In this document: positions 54,943 to 64,000 of the stretch, piece after piece | Layout of the letters: every line of letters starts with the position of its first letter | Position numbering within the stretch: the first letter of the stretch is position 1 | Source of the DNA: Branchiostoma lanceolatum | Lineage: Eukaryota; Chordata; Leptocardii; Amphioxiformes; Branchiostomatidae | Assembly: GCF_035083965.1 (NCBI RefSeq) | Contig: NC_089723.1 | Location: 20,487,489 to 20,551,488 of the forward strand | Length of the DNA stretch: 64,000 bases | Direction: 5' to 3' | The notes under the pieces: model-generated | Database searches by the model: none | What the model was told of the DNA's origin: nothing | The model's input: only the letters and a program-made list of their open reading frames with translations | Made by a program: the position numbers and the translations under genes

Positions 54943-55771
54943 TTGTGCTTCTTGGTCTTCATGTCCTCTGACAGCTGGTTGATCTCGTAGAACGAGATCT
55001 CGTCCTGTAGGATGCTGATGTCCTGGAAGCCCTCGGGAAGCCGCAGCCAGCCCTGCCGCAGGAAGTTCAGGATGTACCGGAAGACCTGGGAGAGAAACAC
55101 CCTGTTCATATACATGTACTACACCCTGTTCATATAAAGCTTCGCGTATCCGGATATATCCAGCTGTAGATTCGGGATGGATCCGGATTCGCGAACCCTT
55201 GTATATGAACGATCCGAATCTGGATATATTACTGGATACACTGAGTCGACATCACCATGGATGGAATACATTTTGGCAGTTACCTGTATTGTCTGTCAAG
55301 TTTGCGCTTCTGGCTGTATCATTAATGTTGCATGTAGCATATATCCCTGCATACCCCTTTTTATCTTAAATCTCGGTTTTTTGTTACGCTGCGGATTTAG
55401 GTGAAGTAACATTACAAAGAATATTGTTATTCACTAAGATATTTCGCATCAAACATGCAGTGAGATCTTGTTTGTTTCGAATCGAGTCTCACTTGCCCGT
55501 CCCGATCGATGAAGTAGTTGCCCTGGCTGTCCTTCTGCAGAAGCTGCGGCGCCAGGAACATTCCTCCCAGACGGGACTCGGGGTACTTGGTCAGGGTGGC
55601 CATGGTGGTGGTGTACAACACCCCACCCACGTTCACGGTCACCACCTCCGACGTCATGTCCAGCTCCTGTCGTCGCTGCTGGCTCCTCCGTATGCTGGCC
55701 TTCTCGCTCAGAGACGTAGAGAAGGCTACTGCGGTGGGAAAGACGGCCAGGCTGGATTCAAAATTGTCCAT
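54915..55771 (-). CDS. KCTD-type BTB/T1 domain protein
   Basis: Members of this family form oligomers through the T1 fold and often act as adaptors for Cullin-3 ubiquitin ligases or GPCR G-beta subunits. Exon 1 ends at 55493 (CAA|GTGAGA) and exon 2 is 54915-55085. Joined they read VTVNVGGVLYTTTMATL, LTKYPESRLGGMF, GNYFIDRDGQ-VFRYILNFLR, then ILQDEISFYEI, an unbroken T1 domain. The start is uncertain: ATG at 55771 (149 residues) is the longest, ATG at 55657 (111 residues) begins just before the domain, and no ATG lies between 55771 and the in-frame stop near 55880. An upstream coding exon is possible because a tatag acceptor lies there. No C-terminal domain follows, so it is shorter than most KCTDs. 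The closest type appears to be KCTD6/21-like, with low certainty. Confidence 0.85.
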
Positions 55772-58700
55772 GAAGCATGGTCTGGACAACCGTCTCAAGT
55801 CGGGACACTGTCTCTTGAGACGCTCGGTAGAAAGGCGCAGCAGGTGATTTGTGAACCACTCAAGGAGCACATAAGTTATCTATAATTCAAAACTCCCGTG
55901 ATTTACTGTGATTGACTGTCACCTTGGCACACCTGAAGCCAGATAGATTGAAGCTTGTCTGTTACCAAGAAACCTGTCGAAAATTTGACTTTCGAGAAAT
56001 TCCTTAGTTCAAACTGTCGGGTTGCAAAATTCTGATAATGATAAGTCCCTTTCAGCTATCAAGACTAAGCTGGTTGCTGAATGGCGGACGCGAGCATTAT
56101 TAGCACAATTGAAATATGCGCATTCATGAATGATAGGTGGGCGTAAGTTGTAATGTTACTAGTACTGGAAGTTGAGTTATGGGAAGATACCAAGCGAGCT
56201 CGACGAAGTCAGTGACCGTGTGAGTGAGTACTGGAAGTTCATGAATTAAGGGTGGCCCAACATTTGCATTTCGACTCGTTTTGACAAAACAGGCCCGGAA
56301 ATAATGCATTACTATTGAGTTAACATGATACATATATAAGGGACGGTCCCTAAACTTGTGTATCTATGCCGTTCCACCGTCTTGAGAATATGAGTTATGT
56401 TATATTATATTATATTCCATTGGATGGCATTTCAGCACCTTAAATGAGGTGGAAGGATCTGGAGCGGCTGACATTTGGCAGGAATGCAGTAGAGTAGAGT
56501 AGACTGTTGACTGCTGTCGAGTATTTAATCCACTCACACAGAGGCGTGTGCCCACTCTTACCCATCAGTGTGGTGGATATCTCTTCGCGCTCGAGGGATC
56601 AGCCTCCTCGAACACGGAACACCTAGCTCAACGACTGCACGCAATGGTGTGTTAGGCTAAAGCAGGTAAATTTTATGGATGATATCCTCTTTAGAGTACA
56701 AATTTAATGCGAGAGGCGAAAAAAATGTGTGAAAAAAAAATGATGGCTAAATTTTTAAAATAGATGCCATAAATGTTACAGCAAGAATTGAAGCGACGAA
56801 ACGTGGTATCACAGCCAACAAGTCTTTTATTCCTGTATTCAAGAATTGCACAAAGTAACACTAGTGTGTTAGACTGGTATCACTTACTTAAGATGGCTAC
56901 TACACTTCAAAACCACAACTACAGTCATGGCTACCTCACTAGCTTCACTTCTACAACTACAGTCAATGCTACAACACCCACAAATTTTCCTATTTTGGTT
57001 CTTTCTCTTCATGTTTACCATCTCCGGAGTGGAATTTTTTCTCAATTCAAAATCAGTCAAAAATTAATGAGCTCCTGATGTAATTCATAAAATGTGCATG
57101 CTATGGCCTTATATCAAAAGCCGTGAAACTACGGAGATATCCACGGTGAGATATCACATTACAGATTTTTTTTACTCAAACACAAGGTAATGCGCTTCGT
57201 CCAAACATTGCCAATGTGGTATATAAACGCTGTAACGTTATACGTGTGCAGTGAGATCTTCGGTCTTCAAATTCCCTATCTCTCTATTTTTCAATAAGAA
57301 ACCATTACCGTGTTTTCACTCTCTTTAACGCCCCCTTTCCACTGCGACCACTGAGTAACCAGATATTTGACATGTTCATCAACTAGTTTTATAGATGAAT
57401 AATGAATCTTAAGCTTTTTATGTTTTGTGTATTTTGTTGTCTTTTAGATTGTACTCTTACATCGTGCATCATACTCCAATAATAGAACCAAGGGTCACAT
57501 CGAACCAGTTTTGGTCGCTCAAAAGTAGCTCATTAGCGATCACTGTCTTGGGGAAAGGAAGCCGAAACAACGTGTCTCGAATCTTTGCACACCTTATCGT
57601 CATCTTGCAGTAGATCAGAAGAACAGACATCGGAGCCGGCCCGGAAATGGGTGTTTCTCTTCAACTGCTCTCGATTACATATCAAAATACTGCATGTTCC
57701 GCATCCACCACATGACAATCTGTCAACCCGTTAATCAGAGGTTCTGTTACCTGAGCTTGTATTTCCCTTCGCATTGTAGAGCCAAAAACGCACACCACGG
57801 ATTTGGTTGTCGATGTGCCAACAATCACATTTGCCACCAAGAACCGTACAATGTTAATTTTTGGTATCATGTTTACAGTACATGATAACACCAGAATCTG
57901 CTCCGTGTAGGTATGATTATCTGTGTCACGTTAAGGCTTCACGACATCAATGAATGAAGACCTTTATTGTACATTTTGCCCGAGTAGCAGGGTTGACTGT
58001 TGTTAATAACCCTGGCTTGTACCACGGTGCCATGTCAACGTTGGACGCGTAGGTGGGTGCTGTGAAACAAACTGGTTCACAGTATGTCCTACTGTTGCCT
58101 CATCTAAGTCGACAACCCTAAGCACAAGACCACATTGTCACCTTGACCCAATGATGGGGACAAGATGCTTATCATGGTGACGTCTACAATACAAGTGAAT
58201 ATTGACACAAGTTTATTCTTGTTCTAGTGACCGTTATATTAGTCTATATTGGCATGCAAAACGTTTTTCATACAGTACATTATTTGAACGAATGTCTATC
58301 ATCACACAAAGGCATCTACCAAATTTTAAAAGTCATTTGTCTCTATAAAACAATCAATTTTGTCATTTTCTCTTACATATGATGGACAAGAGTCGTCAAA
58401 ACACAATTGTGATAACTGTATGAGCTAAATTACTCAAAAATGAGGGGAAATTCCTCTTTCAAATGACATGTCTGACCTGGCGTTATCAAAGGCCTCTAGA
58501 GCCATGATTTCTCGCTCGGATCTTGGTGAATAATACCTAGAAATTACCAGGAGACATCGAATCCTTTTATATAACTTAGAACAGATTGATATAGCACGAA
58601 ATCTAAGGTATGCTTAGGTCCCAATTGGTGATCACTTCACGGCACTGAACTATTTTGAACTACGACACGATTTTTTCGAGGTCCTAGCCTCCTAGACTCG

Positions 58701-58876
58701 ATCTAGCTTTCCCTAGGTCTTCCCAATTATGGATAGCAGAATTGGGATAGGATGAATACTTAGTGCCCTTAAGGCGCCAAGCTCCCCTGGCAAATTATCA
58801 TCTCTGTTTGACTAGACTTGACTATTTTTCAAATGGCATATTTGTTATGATTTGGTATGATGGAGACTAGAATATA
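55772..58876. other. Intergenic DNA, no gene seen
   Basis: It holds the KCTD 5' flank, a short tatat-tatat run near 56400, and small open frames without features. Tttggtcgctcaa occurs at 57509 and again at 59503, hinting at another dispersed repeat. No RNA gene was recognised. Confidence 0.45.
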
Positions 58877-61800
58877 TCAGTTTCTGCAGCGAAAGAGTCT
58901 CAGGAACCCCTGTCGGAACGGACGGTTGCGAGTGTAGATGAAGGGGTTGGCGAACGCTGAGATCAGGGAGAACAACATGGCGAACCTCTGCCACGGTCCG
59001 TCCGATGACACCACTCCGTCCCCAAACTTCGCCGTTCTGAAGAGGACGACGAAGTACGGCAGCCAGGTGACGAAGTACACCCCGATGACCAGCAGGACCG
59101 TGGTGGCCGTCTTCATGCGCTGTTTGAACTCTGAGGGAACCTTCTGGCGGGTTGGCGGGGTAGACGGCTCCCCCGGTCCCATCGAGGAGTCTTCGCAGAT
59201 CCGTGCTGGAGCCACCTTGTTACTGGGCTGTAGTGCAAAAAGGTCAAACAACTAACAGTAACAGATCCAGATCCCGAGAAAAAAGAAATCAAGGTCCATA
59301 CGTAATTGCAAATGGTATTTTAGAACACGCCCTCAGCCACCCTTCCGTACTGGAGCACAAGCAACATAGATGATGTATATTGATTGTTGTTGTCTTTGTT
59401 TTTACTCATTTCCACTGAAGTAGTAGTTTTGTAAGTTTTGTTGTTTTTCAAATCATGAATCATTTTCTAATCATCAAATCATATAGGTCACTGAAATCCA
59501 ATTTTGGTCGCTCAACGGAAAAGAGAGACTTGGTCATTTATTTTTATATTTTGAACAATTTCATCTCGGTCCATCTTTGAAACCCTTTTTTTGTCCGACT
59601 CAAGTTTTAAACCGGTTTTAGGATGTGGCTGGAATTCTTGAATGAAACTCGGAACTTTTACAACAGTACGTGTTTTTCATTTCTCCATCTCACTCGCTGT
59701 CATGCTCACCGTTACTTTCATACAAATGATGGCCCTATACTCCACCTTTAATCCGCCCTTGTGTCCAGCTGATGATGGAGCGTCGCACAGCCGTGCTGAC
59801 AGTGACGTCAGCGACACTTGTCGGCTGATCTGGCCGGGCTCGTCAGGCGACGCCCGCTGACTCTCGGCGCCACTGTCAACCGACGATGAACGAGAGAGCT
59901 CGGTCTGCCGAGTTGTGCCGGTGATCTCGGCTTGTCCGGAGACTACTGCCGACAGGGCCTGGGGGAGCAGTTGTCTGTGTCGAACCTGTTGTCGCCTCAC
60001 CTCGCGCCAGATTCTTGGAAAACAAACAAACAAACAAGTAAACAAACAAACGTTAAAAGGGCAGTAACAACACAATCGGTGCTTAAGATACAAAATTGAG
60101 TATGGGTACGGCAGTAGCACTGATAATGCTTGGGTCAAATTTCCAATCTGGGGCCCGGCCGAGCAGTCTTTGGAACGAAAAGTATGGTATAAAAGACAAA
60201 AAAACGTACCAAAAAATTACCGAAAAGCATAGCTGGTGCATATCTATTACTATACTCCTTAATTTTTTCGTTTCTGCAAAAAACCCGACCGGGCTCCGGT
60301 TGAAATGTGACCCGAGCAAATAAGTCGACCAGGGTCTGCAAGTAAGCAACTGAAAACCCCGGAAGAATCTTTTTTTTTTGTTGGGTTTCTCTTTTTTTCT
60401 TAAGTCTTTTTAAAAATTTATTTGTCTTTTTGCCGATTATTTGTTTTTACAATCTTTGTTTTGGCATCTTCTACAGATAATGGGCGTGCATGCGTGTGAC
60501 AATATAAATGTATCTTCTTGAAAGAAAAAGCCTGTTGAATAATCATTTTATCCTCTTTAATGAAAAGAGGATCTAAGCAGAAAGATAATCATTATCTAGG
60601 ATCTTGCTGAGGTGAAATTTAAGCTACTTATTGCATGTTGTTCGTAGAATACCATCTATAAGAATATTTATATGAAACGCACTACTTTCACTCCACCCCA
60701 TCCTGGGAAAACACCGTGCAAGTGTGAGTTTAAATGACAACATTTTGTGCAGATATCCGACCGGTATGATTAAGTTTTCTTATAACTAAGTAAAGAACCA
60801 CTAAATATTCATACTTGAAGTAGCAGAAAATCATGATCAGAATGACGATTCCATAACAGATATTCAGCGTGGCCTGCCTGCCTTTCTTTGCTGGTCCCAG
60901 GTATCTGAAACAACAGTAGACAAGCAACGGTCGGTACGAGCATCGGGAGCTTGCAGTCAGTCATTATGATATTTCTTTTCTTGAGTAATCTCTTTCGATC
61001 ACTCATTTGCTCATTCGGATCGGTCGCTCATTCACTCGCTCATTCATTCATTCACTCACCCATTCATTCACTTGGACGTTCACTCACTTTGGACGTTCAC
61101 TCACTCACTCGCGCGCTCACTCACTCATTCCATTACCCACTCACTCACTCACTCACTAGTTCACTCATTCACTCACTCGCTTGCTCACACACTCATACAC
61201 TCGCCCTCTCACTCACCCGCTCATTCGCCCACTCACCCACCTGCTCCCTCGCTCACACTCACTCACACACTTACACACACTCACTCTCTCAATCACTCAC
61301 TCACTCACACACACACACACACACACTCACTCACTCACTCACTCACTCACTCACTCACTCACTCACTCACTCACTCACTCACTCACTCACACACATGTAA
61401 GTGGAGACAGACTCGGACATACTTGCATGAGACGAATGGCGGGAAGAAGAAGAAACCCCCTCCGGCCTCCAAATATGGAACGAGCACCGTGTTGGTGAAG
61501 GTCACGAGAAGCGGCACGGCCACAAGCAGGGCTGTGCGTCCTTTGGTCATGATGGAACTGTACTTCAGCGGGAAGCAGATGTACCTGTGGAACACATGTA
61601 GAATGTTAGAATGTGAAGGAAATGGGATAATGTTCCGTTGACTTCATAGGGCGCGGCCACATGCGTTGTGCGATCGTCGTACGATTACTTAGGGCATTTT
61701 TTTGAACAGCCATGCACGTGACCTGCAAAATTCTACTTTCTTTCTACAGAAAAGGCTGTGTTTTATCCTTGTCAGTGGTCGGTTCTGCCATAGTCTGATT

Positions 61801-62674
61801 AAAAACCCTATTGCATTGAAATCGTATGACTATCGCAAGACGTATGTGAGCACTGTAGGGCAAGACTAACGGTCGACATGATAATAGCATTTCTCACAAA
61901 CATAATCGTCAAACACACGTGCACCCAAAAAGTGCTGTATAGATGACTGTAACGTTACATGATGGGTGATTGACTTCCATTAATTTCACACGACCGTCTT
62001 GAGTAACACAGAAAATGGAAAAGCTGACACTTCGCACAGTATCGGAAAACTACCGTCTTTCGACGAAAGTCAAGAACAGAATCCAAGGCAATTACTTTTA
62101 AAAGTTATCACCATTGTCGATTATGATACGTATAGCTTCCTTCTTGAAAATACACTGAATAGCGATGAACAGAGAAACAAGCAAGCTTTGAGAATAGAAA
62201 ATTAACGCTACACACAAACAAGAACTAATAAAGAAGAACCATATCACAAATAAAATGGTAGTCCTACCAGTATCGGTCCAGAGATATGGAGCCGATGATG
62301 TTGACGGAGAAAAAAGCCCACGTCAGATAGATGAGGTGCAAAACCAGCACTAGTGAGCCGTTGCTTTGGCACGACAGGATTTGCTGTCCTGTCATGAGCC
62401 ATATCATTAATGGACCCTTTGAGATGACCTGGAGAATGTCGGCAACAGCCAGGGTGCAGAGCAAGGTGTTCCCGGGCGTACGGAGCTCCTCCACCGACGA
62501 GATCGTCAGCAGGACCGCGGTGTTGCCGCATGTGCCCAGCGTGATGCATATCGTTACCCACACGAGCTGGAGCTCGCGCCAGGGAGAGGTGTAGTAGGAG
62601 AATGGCTCCCAGTCGAAGACGGCGGCGGTGGAGTTTGGGGGGCCGGGCAAAGCTGTGGTCACATTGGGCAACAT
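58877..62674 (-). CDS. Class A (rhodopsin-like) GPCR, five exons, orphan
   Basis: Exons in transcript order: 62674-62268, 61584-61423, 60904-60815, 60013-59746 and 59227-58877. Phases agree at every joint and the total is 1278 nt (425 residues). The ATG at 62674 (MLPNVTT, with N-glycosylation sites) is the first ATG of the frame. TM1 has TCGNTAVLL, TM2 CTLAVAD with the conserved Asp, and TM3 ends SLDRYWYICFPLKY (intact DRY). The third intracellular loop is long (about 110 residues, serine-rich, mostly exon 4). TM6 has VTWLPYF and TM7 ANPFIY (intact NPxxY). RYWYIC is reminiscent of melatonin receptors (NRYCYIC), but the loop length fits amine receptors better, so the ligand is not called. The donor of exon 4 (AAG|GTGGAG) is the weakest joint. 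Confidence 0.87.
60019..60052 (+). repeat. (AAAC)n microsatellite
   Basis: Runs of aaac/aaag beside the acceptor of GPCR exon 4. Confidence 0.7.
61022..61395 (+). repeat. (ACTC)n microsatellite, ~370 bp
   Basis: Actc/attc/acac tetramers, degenerate at the left and pure at the right (61325-61390). It lies in intron 2 of the minus-strand GPCR, about 27 bp after the 5' splice site at 61422. Any reading through it as Thr-His-Ser protein is artefact. Confidence 0.95.
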
Positions 62675-64000
62675 TTCTCGTCGACGTCGTGTGCCTGCGA
62701 TCAAAGCTGGCGTTTTGTTCAGAAGAGCCGTTGAACTACCGCTTGCCTAACGCAGTACAAATTCATATTCCTACCTTCTCTACCCGCGGTGATCAATTTA
62801 AGTTTTGAGACCAGAACTGTACTGTACGATTTCAGACAGTTTTGTTCAATGTACGGAAGGCACAGCGAAAGTCGAACAACAAAACATTTTCGACAGTTTT
62901 CAGACACGTTTTTGTACGCATTGCTTCCACAGATCCGCGTGTCTTCTCACCCCGACCAGTCCAACAACTTCGACGGCTTGACCATTCCACATGGACCTGG
63001 CTTTATCCCGGGAAAGTCGTCCGACGTTTCAATCACCATCCGGATTTACGCAAACTGATTAGCGTTCTGACAGGAAATCTGCCCCTTCGTGACAACGAAA
63101 AACACGCGATACTTCTCTGACGATTTTGATTATGATACCGTGCTATTATTTAGCCGTATTATATAGGATCACGTTTTAGGTATTATTTACTACACGACTG
63201 AAGATTGGCTGCGCGACACATTCTGGAACCAGTCGTAGGCAACTGTTATAGAAGAACTTTATTGCACTACAATTGTGCATGGTACAAAGTATGGCAAGAA
63301 TTCGTAAACATAATACAAAGTAGAAGTATAGAATAAAACTTAACATCCTAATTAATAATACAATACAATAAGGGCTACCATACATTTTGATATAGCATCC
63401 TAATCACTAATACAATACAATAAAGGCTAGAATACATTTTGATATAGCGTAGCAGTTATGATCGAGTTGGTTTAATCATTAGTTTCGGTATTTTTTCCTA
63501 ATGTGTTGTGGGGATTGTTGCAGAATTATGGGTGTAATGCTAATTATCTCCCTCGGGGATACTAGTAATTAAACATAATCATCTCCCTTTTGACCACCTC
63601 CCTTGTGACGGGATCACAACTTCACGTAACACGCAACTCGCCTTCAGCAAATGTGCCTACTTATCACGAGCGCATGTCTTTCTAGATTGAATGTGAACAG
63701 AATATTAGATTGAAAAACACACACTTAACAAAATTATCTTTGAATTGAAGATACAAGAGCACACAGGGATTGGATGAATTTTTTTTACTACCATACAATA
63801 ACATCACCGATGTCTTCGTTCAAGGTTCAAGGTCATACTATAACGCATTTCCCACTTGTATGTATGTAAATGTTGATTTACGGTCGCTTTCTCCCCTGCA
63901 GTTAAGCCTTAATTTGGTAGATGACGTTGTCGACTTTGGAGTGGCGGGCATCTTATATTATCCTCGAATCATAACGGCGTTGGTCTTTCAAGGAGGGTTT
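62675..64000. other. 5' flank of the GPCR and intergenic DNA
   Basis: No gene recognised. A ~54 bp unit, catcctaat-a-taatacaat ... acattttgatatag, occurs twice in tandem at about 63342-63447. The open frame at 62842-63120 has no family features. Confidence 0.45.

Noticed and set aside
55424-55885. 153-residue plus-strand frame
   Set aside because: It is the antisense of the KCTD exon; the minus strand has the T1 domain and splice sites.
57533-57640. Minus-strand reading ...SDVCSSDL..., resembling a translated sequencing adapter
   Set aside because: The DNA agrees with the adapter end at only about 16 of 20 positions and the flanking bases do not match, so chance is more likely than contamination.
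61072-61641. Long plus-strand frames rich in Thr-His-Ser
   Set aside because: They read a tetranucleotide microsatellite and then the antisense of a GPCR exon.
62842-63120. 92-residue plus-strand frame near the window end
   Set aside because: No domain, splice context or codon signature supports it.

Overview
The window looks like animal nuclear DNA, most likely from a lancelet (Branchiostoma, amphioxus). The genes have many short exons of about 60-300 bp with GT/AG borders. The proteins align best with deuterostome families recalled from memory. The non-coding DNA is AT-rich and packed with small inverted-repeat elements, tRNA-derived SINEs and microsatellites. The genus is an inference; no database was searched.

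Layout. (1) 485-8989, plus strand: the 3' two thirds of an integrin beta subunit gene, from mid beta-I domain to the cytoplasmic NPLY/NPTF tail; the 5' exons lie left of the window. (2) 11247-12236, minus: an intronless class A GPCR of the somatostatin/galanin/opioid-like type that has lost several activation motifs. (3) 16175-20400, plus: a class I SAM-dependent methyltransferase (Rv2258c-like) with two near-identical candidate first exons. (4) 33700-51812, plus: thirty exons of a long-tailed class I myosin (MYO1E/MYO1F type: motor, IQ, TH1, proline-rich TH2, SH3). Its start codon is probably a one-codon exon at 22260, giving an 11.4 kb first intron. (5) 54915-55771, minus: a short KCTD-type BTB/T1 protein in two exons. 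(6) 58877-62674, minus: a five-exon class A GPCR with intact DRY and NPxxY motifs.

I rebuilt exon borders by hand from splice sites, reading frame and family alignment. Reading frames close exactly across all junctions (362 aa methyltransferase, 1168 aa myosin without its start exon, 425 aa GPCR). The genes do not form a pathway: they are independent loci on both strands, as expected for an animal genome.

The accessory content is mainly repeats. The clearest is a 3.8 kb foldback element at 28436-32243 with about 0.5 kb inverted arms and a perfect 8 bp target duplication. Others include several MITEs with target duplications, the 3' end of a non-LTR retrotransposon, tRNA-derived SINEs, tandem arrays that begin at splice sites or at a stop codon, and a 112 bp direct repeat pair that is almost identical. 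I did not find a clearly new biological system. The items most worth following are the duplicated methyltransferase first exon, the motif-poor GPCR and the foldback element.
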